The notes beneath the pieces were generated by a model. That model did no database searches. It had not been told where the DNA came from and saw only the letters and a list, made by a program, of their open reading frames with translations. 64,000 bases of DNA, taken from the NCBI GenBank assembly GCA_900323505.1, contig OOIN01000011.1:496001-560000 (forward strand), read 5' to 3'. The DNA comes from Ustilago trichophora (Eukaryota > Basidiomycota > Ustilaginomycetes > Ustilaginales > Ustilaginaceae). This document shows, in pieces, positions 30,369 through 41,900 of this stretch; position 1 is the stretch's first letter, and each line of letters starts with the position of its first letter. The position numbers and the translations under genes were made by a program.

Positions 30369-31583
30369 ATGAGACCTCAAGCTATCTTGCCAGATGCCCT
30401 CTCCGCTGTGGGTGAGACGCCGCTCATTCAACTGAACCGGATCCCACAGACAGAAGGCATCAAGTGCAACGTCATGGTCAAGTGCGAGTACTTTAACGCT
30501 GGCGGTAGCGTCAAGGACCGTATCGCTCGTCGCATGCTTCTCCAGGCTGAACAGGACGGTACCCTCATCCCTGGCAAGTCGGTCGTTATCGAACCCACCA
30601 GTGGAAACACTGGTATCGGTCTCGCCCTTGCCTGCGCCATCCGAGGCTACCGATGCATCATTGTTCTTCCCGAGAAAATGTCGGCCGAAAAGGTCAACAC
30701 CCTTCGTGCGCTGGGCGCCGAAGTCATCCGCACCCCTACCGAGGCGGCTCACGATGACCCCCGCTCCAACATCATGGTGGCTCGTCGTCTCGCCAAGTCG
30801 ATGCCCGACGCCGTGATTCTGGATCAGTACAACAACCCCAACAACCCCACTGCTCACTGGGCTACTGCTGAGGAGATCATCGAAGCCATCAAGGCCGGTC
30901 CCGCTCCTCCTTCCTCCACTTCGCTTCTTCACGGCATGGGTGGCCTTTCGCTCACCGACGACAAGGAACCCATCGACTCGGCCAACGCTCGTCCTCTCAC
31001 CCCGGACTCGAACCGCGGTGCCGACGAGCCCAACGGATCCACCCAGACCTACTCGGACAAGGTCGATGTCTTCATTGCTGGTGTCGGCACTGGCGGTACC
31101 ATCAGCGGAATCGCCTCGCGCCTCAAGCGAGCTGACCACAATCCCGATTGCTACGTGCTCGGTGTGGACCCAGTTGGCTCGGACCTGGCTCTGCCTGCTA
31201 CGCTCAACACCTTGCCCGAAGGATGCGATGGCTCGTACAAGGTCGAAGGCATTGGCTACGACTTTGACCCCAACACGCTCAACAAGAAGGTCATTGACGA
31301 ATGGTTCAAGACCGAGGACGAACAGAGTTTCATCTATGCTCGTCGTCTGATCAAGGACGAGGGTATCTTGGCTGGAGGTTCGTCCGGTGCCGCTGTCAAC
31401 GCCGCTATCAACTGGCTCAAGCCCGGTGGTGCTGGCTACGAAAAGTTTGGCTCTAAGGCTGGTCTCAACGCCGTCGCCGTTTTGCCTGACAGCCTCCGAA
31501 ACTACATCACCAAGCCCTGGTTGGTTTCGGATGCCAAGCCTGAACGTCGCGAGGCTGAGATCGACTTTGACAACTTCCAGTAG
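30369..31583 (+). CDS. CYS4: Cystathionine beta-synthase, catalytic domain only
   Basis: 404 residues, intronless. Condenses serine with homocysteine to cystathionine, the first step of transsulfuration. Type-II PLP signatures: Lys49 in NAGGSVKDR forms the Schiff base; SGNTG at 78-82 binds the substrate carboxylate; GTGGT at 240-244 holds the cofactor phosphate; GGSSGAAV near 336 lies in the active site. EYFNAGGSVKDRIARRM and the block YKVEGIGYDFDPNTL separate it from plain cysteine synthases. Two oddities. The protein stops after the catalytic domain (…RREAEIDFDNFQ), lacking the C-terminal pair of CBS domains that in yeast (507 residues) and human enzymes gives regulation. There is also an insert of roughly 45 low-complexity residues at about 178-228, before VDVFIAGVGTGGT. 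No N-terminal haem domain, as expected for a fungus. Confidence 0.88.
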   Translation: MRPQAILPDALSAVGETPLIQLNRIPQTEGIKCNVMVKCEYFNAGGSVKDRIARRMLLQAEQDGTLIPGKSVVIEPTSGNTGIGLALACAIRGYRCIIVLPEKMSAEKVNTLRALGAEVIRTPTEAAHDDPRSNIMVARRLAKSMPDAVILDQYNNPNNPTAHWATAEEIIEAIKAGPAPPSSTSLLHGMGGLSLTDDKEPIDSANARPLTPDSNRGADEPNGSTQTYSDKVDVFIAGVGTGGTISGIASRLKRADHNPDCYVLGVDPVGSDLALPATLNTLPEGCDGSYKVEGIGYDFDPNTLNKKVIDEWFKTEDEQSFIYARRLIKDEGILAGGSSGAAVNAAINWLKPGGAGYEKFGSKAGLNAVAVLPDSLRNYITKPWLVSDAKPERREAEIDFDNFQ

Positions 31584-32650
31584 CTTTGCCTCAGATCAGC
31601 TCAGCTCGGTGTCCGTTTCCGTTTCCATTCCGTTTCCCTCTCCGCTAGTTCCGCTAGTCGATGGCTGGCCGTCGCTGCTGTGCCTTGCCCCTAAATTTTC
31701 CACACAAATACAGATCTCCGACGTCAGGCACAGCAACTCTATCCGCGAGTGCTCAAGCTCAACTCTATCATAACAACCACCACCACCATCAAACCTCTAG
31801 GCGAACGTCTTGAATACCTGAACCGGGATGGGAGATGGAGTAACAGAGGGGGTCGGACCTCTGTTCTTGCAATACCCATGCGATGCTCTTTTCATCCCGG
31901 TTCGCAATCTTCCTACATACCCTTGGCTTTCCCCCTTTTTCCCCTCTCCACTTTGCTTCTACTTCACTATGCCATCCCCCTTTTACCAACTTGCTTTCAT
32001 CACCGCCCACCTCTTTAATATCTCTTGTCACTCCCAGCGTTGCTGATGTGGCATTCGGGCTTGGCCGTTTTTGCTCTTTTCCCTTTCTACCTTGGCCTTT
32101 CTCGAATCCTTTTTGCATCCTACTCCCTCCTTTTCAAACACAAAGTGCTCTTCAACTCGAACTCTTGTCGTTGTCGTCGTCGCATCTCTTGTTTTCTCGC
32201 ATCTTTCTCACTCTCACTCTCATACTCTCGCATCAGTCCCCGCTTTCAACACTGCATTCTGATTTTCTCGTTCGCAATCTTGCACTCTTCGCAACACTCG
32301 CATCTGTACAACTCCGACATGTTGTAATATTACCTTTACCGGCAGCTAATCGAATTTCTCCCCTAATCTTTCCCACATGTGCATACGTTTGCTGTTGCTG
32401 TCTGAAGTGATGATGGTGGAATGACGACGACGATGATGATGAGAAGGAGAAGGAGAGGAAAGGAAAACGATGGTGTGAATGGTGCGTGGGCTGCAGTGAG
32501 TGCCGGGATATCCGTCGGTTGACGGAGGTTGTACGGCACGAGTGAGTTATATCTTACAGGGTGCTGCATGGTGGGTCTTTGTTTGCATGCATCAGCTGAT
32601 GACTATCTCGTGACCCACGACGAAGGGAAAAGGGGTACGAGAGGCGCGCG

Positions 32651-33323
32651 CTTATCACGTCAACAACAGACTCTCTCACTCACACGAGGCGGCGGCAAGT
32701 GATAAGGGAGAGACCGCAAAACAGTCTAACACTACAAGTGTAAGGGCTGGCGCGGCGGCAGAACCCACGGTGAGATAGAGGGAGAGTGGCATTGCTGTGC
32801 AGGACCAAGGAGCGCCAAGCGCGGCTATGAGATGGACTGCAGCTGCAGTGTGGGTCACTCGACATCAGCATCCCGTGTGCCTGATCCTAATTGCACGGAG
32901 TCGAGACTGTGCAGTTCAGGGACCGCGATCAATTTCACCGCTATCTCTCTCGCTGAGCGCAATTTGCGCATATCCGTATCAGGCAGGCTCGGATGCCAAG
33001 AGTGAGAGTGAGAGAGAGAGAGGAAGAGAGGAGAGCTGATTTGGCGGTCCAATCAGAAATCGACGCTTCTGGACCCTGTCTCTGTTCTCCCACGCACTTT
33101 CCGTTCAGCGAGACAGCATAGTCGCTATTCCCCGCCTTTTCCGCAAAAACGCTTTAACCGCCCCTCGTCAAAGACCCTTCGTTAAGTTAAGACGTTGTTC
33201 GTTAAGCCATGCCTCGACCTTGCCAAGACTATATCCTTCCGCTCCCTCGCACCATTGATACGGTGTCTTCCTGACCCCCACATTCTCATCATCACCCATC
33301 CTACGAACCAATGAGGACGGATG

Positions 33324-33358
<35 letters not shown>

Positions 33359-33375
33359 TCCCCGCACTGCTTATC
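32651..33375 (+). promoter_or_regulatory. GATA-factor sites in permease promoter
   Basis: CTTATC at 32651-32656, GATAAG at 32701-32706 and CTTATC at 33370-33375, all upstream of the permease. HGATAR elements of this kind are bound by AreA/Nit2-type nitrogen regulators in fungi. Sites are seen; regulation is inferred. Confidence 0.35.
33324..33359. repeat. (CT)n microsatellite
   Basis: Nearly perfect CT tract of about 36 bp in the permease promoter. Confidence 0.9.
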
Positions 33376-33449
33376 TTGCAGCCGGTTCGCGCGTAATCTT
33401 GCTGCAGTGTCATCACCACCAAGCCACGATAGGTCCGGCATCTTTTCCA

Positions 33450-33456
33450 TATAAAA
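33450..33456 (+). promoter_or_regulatory. TATA box of the permease gene
   Basis: TATAAAA, 273 bp upstream of the permease ATG and ahead of a C-rich leader. Role inferred from sequence and position. Confidence 0.45.
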
Positions 33457-33722
33457 GCAGCAAGCGAACCTCGGATTGCCTTGCCGCCGCATATCTACCC
33501 ACCCAACTCTAGCCATAAAACTGCAACCTTGATCAGCTGATCTCCTTCCGTCCCACCCATCAACGCTTACGCCACTACTTAAGACCCGCAGCTCTTTTCT
33601 GCGCCACCCCGCCCACATCTCATCTCGTCTCATCTTTCGTCACTGGCAGCCGCAAGTGTAGCTAGTGCCTCTTCTTCTATACCCGAAACTGTTGGCCTCT
33701 GTCGCTTTATCTGTTTCCAAGT

Positions 33723-35369
33723 ATGGACCAAAAGCAAAGCGAGGTATACGATGACTCGTCGAAATCCAACTCTGCCGTTCTAGACTATCAGCATCCCGCT
33801 CCCACCACCCCTCTCGATCAGCAAAATGCTGTCAACGCTGCGGCTCCCCACAAGCACTTCGGAACCTTCGCACTGATCGGTTTATCCTTTGCCATCCTCA
33901 ATTCTTGGACAGCAGCATGTGCCGCGATCAACTTGGCGCTTGGTGCCGGTGGACCCGTTGGTGTTGTATACGGTATCTTGGTGGGAACTATTTGCGCTTT
34001 GACGATTGCATTTTCACTTGCTGAATTGTGCCACATCTTCCCCACCATTGGAGGGCAGTATCACTGGGCATACGCTATGGCTCCTTCGCGCATTCGCGCA
34101 CCTGTTGCATATTTCGCCGGATTCATCGGTACCACAGGTTGGATCGCCTTGGCATCCTCTGCTCCCCTCTACGCTTCTTCCACCATCATCGGCCTCATTT
34201 CGATCTACAAGCCAGATTATGTCCCCGGAATCTGGCTCACGTTCGTCATCTATATGGGCATCACAGTCTACTGTTGTCTGATCAACATTTTTGGCGCACG
34301 CCTGCTGAATCGGATGAATCAGGCAGCGTTGCTGTGGTCCGTTTGCGGGGCGGTCATCGTCTTTGTGACCTGCCTTGCCGTTCCTTCGGCACAGGGTCAT
34401 CGAGCCAGCGGCAAATTCGTCTTTACCGAATTCGTCAACTTGACAGGTTGGCCCGATGGTGTGGCGTGGATGATCGGTCTCATCCAGGCCCAATACTGCC
34501 TGGTAGGCGCCGATGGAGCAAGTCACGTCATTGACGAGATCGACCGTCCACACATCAACGCACCCAAGGCCATGGTTTTAGCTTGCCTCATCGGTGGTAC
34601 TTCAGCATTCTTGGTCCTCATCGCCGTTCTTTCTGGCATCAGCGACATGGAAGCCGTCATTGGTAGAGGAGCAGCAGGAATCGTAGAAGCGTTTTTCCAA
34701 GCTACACGCAACAAAGCCGCGACGCTCTGTCTCAACCTCGTCATGTTCGGTACCATCTTCTTTGCCGGTCCCGCACTGATGATCACTTCGAGTCGAATGG
34801 TTCAGGCATACGCAAACGACGGATGTCTGCCGTTCAAGAACAAGCTGGCAAAGGTTTCGCCCGATTACGAGGTCCCCGTTTACGCCGTACTCCTGTGCGG
34901 CGCTTGCTACGCCGTCTTTGGCGTTATCCTCTTTGGTTCGGTGATCGCGGTTCAAGCTATCATCAGCTCCTCTGTAGTCCTCTTGCAACTATCCTACGTA
35001 GTTCCCATTGCAGGAATGCTATTCGGGGGTCGCAAACGAATCTTCAACCCTTCAATCGACAAAAACAACGACGACGTTGACGACGAAATTCCCATCCCAA
35101 CAGAGATCAAATACAAAATGGGTCCCATCCTAGGCCCCATCATCAATACCGCTGCCCTCTGCTACATCTGCTTAACCACTGTCCTATTCCTCTTACCCTC
35201 TTACATCCCCGTACTGAGTGGGTCGATGATGAATTGGTCCGTCGTCGTCGTAGGAACCACATTCTTTATCGCTACCGTCAACTGGTTCGTTTTTGCCAGA
35301 AAGGACTATACGGGACCCAAGGATTTCAAACAGATCTTGGAGAGAGCTCATGTTCGAAGAGTAGACTAA
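33723..35369 (+). CDS. APC-superfamily amino-acid/GABA/choline-type permease
   Basis: 548 residues, intronless, ATG at 33723. The N-terminal 45 residues are hydrophilic, followed by HFGTFALIGLSFAILNSWTAACAAINLALGAGGP, the conserved first helix of the fungal GABA permease/choline transporter group (Uga4, Hnm1 and relatives). About twelve hydrophobic segments follow, with typical motifs EL(C)HIFPTIGGQYHWAYAMAP, VGADGASHVIDEIDRPHINAPKAM and RMVQAYANDGCLPF. The protein should carry an amino acid, GABA or an amine across the plasma or vacuolar membrane by proton symport or exchange; substrate cannot be read from sequence. GATA sites upstream fit nitrogen control. Convergent with the alcohol dehydrogenase gene (421 bp between stops). 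Confidence 0.88.
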   Translation: MDQKQSEVYDDSSKSNSAVLDYQHPAPTTPLDQQNAVNAAAPHKHFGTFALIGLSFAILNSWTAACAAINLALGAGGPVGVVYGILVGTICALTIAFSLAELCHIFPTIGGQYHWAYAMAPSRIRAPVAYFAGFIGTTGWIALASSAPLYASSTIIGLISIYKPDYVPGIWLTFVIYMGITVYCCLINIFGARLLNRMNQAALLWSVCGAVIVFVTCLAVPSAQGHRASGKFVFTEFVNLTGWPDGVAWMIGLIQAQYCLVGADGASHVIDEIDRPHINAPKAMVLACLIGGTSAFLVLIAVLSGISDMEAVIGRGAAGIVEAFFQATRNKAATLCLNLVMFGTIFFAGPALMITSSRMVQAYANDGCLPFKNKLAKVSPDYEVPVYAVLLCGACYAVFGVILFGSVIAVQAIISSSVVLLQLSYVVPIAGMLFGGRKRIFNPSIDKNNDDVDDEIPIPTEIKYKMGPILGPIINTAALCYICLTTVLFLLPSYIPVLSGSMMNWSVVVVGTTFFIATVNWFVFARKDYTGPKDFKQILERAHVRRVD

Positions 35370-35790
35370 GGTCAATATTCTCCCCTCTTCCTTACCATCC
35401 CCCTTTTTTGTATTCTTACCATGTCTTATAGTTTGTGCATCTGTCAATGTCGACGCTTTTGACTCAAATGACCACGTCATGTGTAAACGGAAGGGAAATG
35501 GGTGCGACTTGTGCTCCGTTTGTTGGACGAGATAAGAATGTTTAGATTGCACCGTCGATCTCCTCTCTTCACATTGATCACAATTCTTTGACGCTGGTAA
35601 AAGCCATATCTTTCATATGGTTTGCGTGTCGGAGTGCCTCTGAATCTAAGGGGTCCTGTTCCCACTGCACAACCAATCAAAACACCACAGCACATCACGG
35701 AGCCATAAACCACATCTACTTTCGTTTGTATCTGGTAAAGCTTCTACAACCCCGAAACCATGGTTGTGTTTCTAAGTCTTTAACCAACAT
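35370..35790. other. Shared 3' region of convergent permease and ADH genes
   Basis: 421 bp holding both 3' UTRs. No gene or repeat recognised. Confidence 0.5.
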
Positions 35791-37203
35791 TCACTTGTCG
35801 ACATCGAGCACGATCCTTCCAGCGATTTTCCCATTGATCATATCCTCAAAGACCTGCGGTAGATCGCTTAGACCCTTCAAGATGAAATGAACCTTGACTT
35901 TGCCTCTACTTGCGATCTCCAAGGCTTCGACGGCGTCCTGTCTGTTTCCGACTGCACTTCCGACGATTTTGTGGGTCATCAGGACGGTCTTGAAGATGGA
36001 AATGGGGAGGATGGAATTGGGCATTCCAACGATGACGAGGGTTCCTCGCGGACGGATGTAGTTGAGGGCCAATTCGTAGGCGGCGGGGCTAGCGGCGGCT
36101 ACTACGGCAGCGTGCGCTCCAATTCCGCCAGTGGCTTCTTTGATCGTTGCGGCTACGTCCGAGGTCGTTTTGAAGTCGACACTGCAAGAACAAAAAGAAG
36201 TAAAGAGAAAAAGGTGAGAGGCGGTAGCGGTTAGCAAAACAAAGTGACGGTGGTCGCAGTCGCACTGCGGGTGATAAGGAGGAAAGAGAAGGAGAAGGAG
36301 AAGGAGAAGGAGAAGGAGACAAACTCACAAAACTTCACACCCGAGTTCAAGACTCATCTTCTTCTTCTCGTCTCCGGTGTCGATTCCGATGACGCGCAGA
36401 CCGGCTTCTCTAGCATATTGAACACCCAAGTGACCCAAGCCTCCACCAGAACCGGGGATAACAACCCAGTTGCCAGCCTGCAAGTGGGCCTCCTTCAAAG
36501 CGCGGTAGATGGTGACACCGGCACAGAGGATCGGGGCGGCTTGTTCGAGCGACAAAGTGTCTGGAATCTTGGTAAGGTAGCGTGCTGTATGACGAACGTA
36601 TTGCTGGAAAGTTCCGTCCACCGCATCTGAATGCGAAACGAGATGAAAACATCCATAGCGTCAGCAAATACTCTCTGCTGCCTTCCAGGAGGAGTGAGGA
36701 GGTGAAACTTACATCCGCTAGGCTTGTACGAAGGACAATTGATCTCATGCGACAATCTGCAATACTCGCAGTTTAAACAGGCATCTGCAATCCATTTGAT
36801 GCCTACTCTATCTCCGACTTGAACATATTCTTCGGCCCCTTGACCAAGTGCAACTACGACACCTGCACCTTCATGTCCACCGATAAGTGGAAGTTTGGTA
36901 GGGGCGGGCCAATCGCCTTGCAAAGCGTGTAGATCGGAATGACATACTCCCGTGTACAAAACCTATCACCACACATTCAGAGTAGATGTCAATCAATGAA
37001 CAATGAGACTCACGAGGTCTTGAGAATGAGGAGGAAAGAGCAAGACTTACTCGAACGAGTACTTCACCAGGGTTGAGTTCGGATTGTTTGACATTGTCAA
37101 GTTGCTTGATTTGGATCTTGTCCGGTCCACCGTTCTCGTAAAAGATGGCAACTCGGTTGGAAGGAGCCAGCTCGAGTTGGGTTTCTCGAGGGTCTTGGAC
37201 CAT
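35791..37203 (-). CDS. ADH1: Zinc-dependent alcohol dehydrogenase (4 exons)
   Basis: Exons 37051-37203, 36713-36962, 36329-36626 and 35791-36181; introns of 88, 86 and 147 bp with GTAAGT, GTAAGT and GTGAGT donors. The spliced protein has 363 residues, close to yeast Adh1 (348). Zinc ligands: catalytic Cys58 (GVCHSDLH) and His81 (GGHEGAG) plus the cysteine in [13 protein letters not shown]; structural zinc Cys113, Cys116, Cys119, Cys127 in [16 protein letters not shown]. Splicing restores [13 protein letters not shown] and GCEVFVDFKT, both conserved in yeast ADHs. [14 protein letters not shown] binds NAD. It interconverts acetaldehyde (or other aldehydes) and alcohols; there is no obvious mitochondrial presequence, so a cytosolic enzyme is likely. 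The third intron carries a GAAGGA repeat. Confidence 0.93.
36286..36319. repeat. GAAGGA repeat inside ADH intron 3
   Basis: About 34 bp of tandem GAAGGA-type units, just downstream (in gene sense) of the intron 3 donor. On the ADH transcript it reads as a CT-rich tract. Confidence 0.85.
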
Positions 37204-38906
37204 GGTGGCTTTTGATGACGATGTGGGTGGGGTGAAGTAGGGTAGAGAGGGTGACAGATGGTGTTGAGTAAAGTTTGAGGAAGTGTGGGCTACGAATTTG
37301 TGTAGCAAAAGCTTGAGAAGGAGGTGCTCCTATTTATTCACAGAGAGAGAGAGAGTGTGTGTGTGCGTGAGAACCCTCGTTGTAGCAGAGGTGCAGAAGC
37401 GTGCGTCGTACGACATCTCTGATGCTGTACCACTCCCTCAAACACAAGACGGAGCAGAGCAGAGCAAAGCACCCAAGTGAGACACCGAAGTGCGGCAACG
37501 GCAGCAGGAGTCCGTGCGCAGAAAGAACAAAGCGCTTGGCATTCAATGCTGCCGCGAGATAGACTGCCGATAGAGTAGTACGTACAGTGCAGTACTGTAG
37601 GATGGCGCAAAAAGCACGATTACCCCACATGAAGCAATGCAGTATACTCGAAGCTCGGCTGTCATTCACTGCGTCGCTCTTTCAATTACAGCCAGATTTC
37701 AGTCTCCGGCTATCTCGGCACGACTTGATTCCCGGCGGAGCTCCCCTTTTTCCTCCCACAATTAACATCACAGGTTGCCACCATGACACTGCAAGCCACC
37801 CGTGGCTTTGCTCTGGTCATGCAACATTTGTCGCTGCCATCACAAGCGGAGGATGGAACGTTACCAGAGAGGGCCGGTCACCCGACATCAATCGAGCCTT
37901 CGCTTGTGCAAAAGATGCGTGTGTGCGGGCTAAAGCCGTGGATATGAAATTTATCGCAGCCACCACCACCGCCGTCGGATCTTGGCCCCCGTCTGAACTT
38001 CATCTTTTCCAGAAAGAAACGGTCTCGACCTCTCCATCATCTGTCATCGTCTTGCCGCTTCTCTCCCAAGCCACGAGTCGAAGGCGAGGCATTGTCCCAC
38101 ATAGTTAAGGTTGATCAGCCCCATCTCATCTCTTGTGGCGCCAGAAGAGCAAGGGTTGGTTTGCATAGCCGTCCCCACCACCGCCTGCTGTACGCCCACT
38201 CGTGGAAATGCAGCAACTATCACTTCTGGTTGACTCGCAGGGCAGACAGTTGTAGCATGAAGTGTTGACAGGTCGATTTCTTCCAATATCTTGCTGAAGC
38301 TTTCGCCCGTTCGCAAAACAGTCGAAAACGTTTGCATTCTTCTGCATCGATTGAACTGCGTGTCGTGTGCTCAGAATCGCTTGTTGTCCCATGGCTTCTC
38401 CCCGAGGAGCAGTAGGACGATGCAGAGATTGGCGGACCAAACCGCCTTGAGATTACTGTCATGCAAAGTGTCAATCTGCCCAATCTACACAATACTGCCA
38501 ACAAGACTTGGTGCAGACCAAAGGCTTGGAGCATGCTGTGGAGCAAGTATGAGACGTGCTGTCAGAAGGGATCTGCAAAGGCAAAAGGGTCCAAAGTATT
38601 CAAGACGAAGAGAAGGTACAGTATGTAGGAAGGAAAGAACGAGTGGAGGAAAAAGTAAAAATTGCTGAGTCGAGAAAAAAATGGCCACGCGCACAATTTG
38701 GCAGAAAACGCACAGATCAGTCTTTTACTGTAGGTGCAGAGAGAGCGGATTTGGTCATCTTCCACAGACACCACCATTATCACCACTATTGTCACCGACT
38801 CCATCTCGAACACACAACCACAGCTACTACAACGTAAAAAAGACATTCTTCGGCATTTCATCCCGGTCACCCACACACTCTTGTGGTGGTGACAAATCGT
38901 CACACG
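37204..38906. other. Divergent intergenic region between ADH and DDB1 genes
   Basis: 1.7 kb, no supported gene. AT-rich TATA-like TATTTAT (about 37330) lies some 125 bp upstream of the ADH ATG. Three TACTGTA/TACAGTA heptamers (37593, 38617, 38726) and a short palindromic-looking GTACGTACAGTGCAGTACTG at about 37579-37598. Confidence 0.5.
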
Positions 38907-41900
38907 ATGCTCTACGTTGCGCATGCTTACGAGCCATCGGCCATCCTTCAGACTCTGGTCTTACCTTCGTTCCTACCAACGGGCCCATGTCTGGCTGTGC
39001 TCAAACACTCTTCCGTCGAGTTCCTCTCGCTAGCTGCTGCTACTGCCGATGCAACCAGCGCTAATGCAGCGGCGGGCTTGCTCGAGACGGTCCAGACTGT
39101 CACAGTCCATGCTCGCATTCTAGCTGCACAGGCCGTCACAGATCCTTCCTCGGCTCAGGCCAACAACCAGGCGCTTCTCATCCTCACCGATCACTATCAG
39201 CCCAGGCTCATCTCTCTCGCAGCTACGCTCAATCCTCAAAATGGAGAAGTCGTTATCAAAACTGTTGCTACGCTGGCCCTCGATGAAGTGGCTCGCTCCC
39301 CCGCAGAATCAGCACTGAGCGTGTGGATAGAGCCTTTCTCCTCGACTACTCATCATGTCGGTCAGAGGGTTGCACTCAGCCACGTCTACAAAGGCATCCT
39401 CAAGGTCGTCCCACTTTCCGCGTCGGCAACTGCCTCTGGATCGCGCACTGACCAAGACCAAGATGAAATCATGAATGATGTTTCTCAACCAAACGCTCAT
39501 TCCCGGGCCGTCCAATTCTCACAATCCTTCGGCGTCCGATTGCCGCATCCAAATCTGCTATCATGTGCTATGCTCAGCCCGATCGATACCTCCTCCGTTC
39601 CAGCAGTCGCTCTCTTGTCTCAATCCAGCGTCCCTTCCAAGATTCCCGGCTTTGGCGAGCCCTGCCTTCCCGTCCTCTCTTTCCACTCGGTCGATGTCGC
39701 CACCCAGGATCTCTTGCCGCTTCCATGGGGTCCACCACGCAAACCTCCTCGCAGTGTCAAGGACGAAAGCGACGACAAACATCTTGATCCTCAGTCCTCC
39801 TCTGCTGCCACGCAGGCCAGTCGCGATGTCAAGACTTCGCAAAAAGACGACAAATCCTCGACACGCAAGAAGCACGGCCCAGCAGCCATGGGATCCAAAG
39901 CCACAGCCAACGATCTTCGAAAGAGGGAAGAGGAGTGGGCAAAGACTGATCTCGTTCAGTGTCATGTCCCACTACCCTTCGCCGATGCTCTTGGCGCGCA
40001 TTTGATTCATGCACTTCCTGCTCACGTCGGGGGCGGTGTACTTGTCTTTTCCGAATCTAGCATTCTCTACGTCCCACCGCCCGCCAATCCTCCGGTACAG
40101 AAGGCGGCAACTGATTCTTCAGCACAGACAGCAACCTTGGATGTTACCACCGACACCAAAGGAAAGAGGCGTAAGGCTAGCGAGGGTGGCGCCATCGAAA
40201 CCAGAAGGCGCTCCTCGGGTGCCCAATCACAACAAGCCACCGCCAAAGCCGTTGACCAGGGATCCATCTCAACCACTCCATCCAATGAGAACGGTAAGCG
40301 CAGACGCTCTTCTGTCGTTGCGCCATCCAGCAGCGCGGGCTCTCCTTCCAAGACCTCGGCTTCATCGCAAGCTCGTCCAAGGCTTCTGCGCGTCGGCCTG
40401 CCTCACCCGGTTCAAGTGGTCTCGGTCGTCAACATGGAAGAGCCCACGCAGACCCAGACTGGATCCTGCAAGACCTTTTCGGTTTTGTTTGGGTGCAGTT
40501 CGGGTGCTCTCAACGTTTTGCGCCTCACCCTTCCCGAAAACAACGATGGCGATGCTCAGATGGCGGCATCCTTCTCGGCTTCTCCTCACCCCAAGTCGAT
40601 CAGGGTAGAGACGCTCGGCACCACTTCGCAACCTGCTGGACCCCATGCACTCTCTTACCTCGGTGACGGCCTCGTCTGCGTCGGCAGTGCTACTGGTGAT
40701 AGCTGCCTCTACAAGATTCTGGAACAGAACGCTTCGGACGACACAATTTCGTCTCTCAATGCACAGCTCGTAACACCGCCCTCTTCACCTACGCAGTCAA
40801 GAAGGTGGCGGTCGTCTCAGGCTGCTGCTGGCGGCGCATCTTCCTCCCGCAGCACCAGCACAGAGCTTCCCTGCGGTGGATCCCTACTCACCCTCGAAAC
40901 ATGGCAAAATCTCGGCCCCGTTGTCGACTTTGTAGTCGACGATGGAGCAGGAGGCGATCCATCCACATCGTCCAGTGCCCAAGCCAGAATCGTCACCTGC
41001 AGCGGAGCCGGCCCTTCAGGAAGCATTCGAGAGGTTCGCAGTGGCGCTTCCATCCAAGACATCTCTTCCCTCCCCATCCCCAACGCGCAAGACATCTGGT
41101 CTGTTCATGCGGGTAGCAGTGAGTTGTCTAAATACACTGTTGGCCTGCTGGTTGGATTTGCCACCTCGACGGCATACCTGGAGTTTGACGGCAAGGGAGA
41201 TCTAGTTGATGTCACAGACCGTCTCGAGAAGGCGGGTGCGAAGATGTCGGTGCCTACGCTCGCCGCGGCTACTGTCTTGGACACTTCTCTCAGAACTCTG
41301 CTTGTACGTGTCGCAGGAAACGAAGCATCGCTCCTTCGTTTCCAGGATGAAACACTTACCCTGCTGCACCAGTGGACTCCCCCTGTCGGGATCGAGATAA
41401 CCACCGCCAGCGTCAACCCTAGAGGCCAGCTGGTTATGGCATTGAGTGACAAGAGCCTGCTCTACTTGACCGTTGAAGGTGGGGCATTGAACGAGGTTAA
41501 GAAGATTCAGCTCGATCACGAGGTTTCTTGTCTCGACATTAGCTGTTTGGTTTCAGGCCAAGCGGCGCAGTTCCTTGCTTGCGGATTCTGGCAGACGAGG
41601 ACGGTCCAGGTCTTTTCCCTACCGGATCTTTCACCCGTGGGACAGTCTTCTGTCGTGCAGCAGTCGTTCACAGCCGTGCCACGATCCGTTCTTCTGCATC
41701 GTTTCACCAGCAATTCGCAGCAGTCAGACGGCGGCCAATCAACAAAAGCATCCATCAGCAACCGAGATGCTTTCACTCCGCACCTACTCATCGGTCTCGG
41801 CGATGGCAACCTCATCTCGTTCGCCTTGAACCTCCCCAACCCCGACAGCTTTTCCCGCACCGTGGGACTCTCTGACCACAAGACCGTCTCTCTAGGAACA

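Larger units (their letters stand above)
31584..33722. other. Intergenic region between CBS and permease genes
   Basis: 2.1 kb. The first part (to about 32330) is strongly C/T-rich and carries overlapping spurious open frames with hydrophobic translations. The rest is the permease promoter, with GATA sites, a CT microsatellite and a TATA box. No supported gene. Confidence 0.55.

Noticed and set aside
29867..30415. 182-codon frame overlapping the CBS start
   Set aside because: Starts with GTG; runs through A-rich and T-rich tracts and into CBS in another frame.
30276..31139. 287-codon minus-strand frame opposite CBS
   Set aside because: Shadow of CBS; no family features.
31883..32410. Hydrophobic 175-codon frame after CBS
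   Set aside because: Composition reflects a C/T-rich tract; no conserved pattern and neighbouring frames are equally open.
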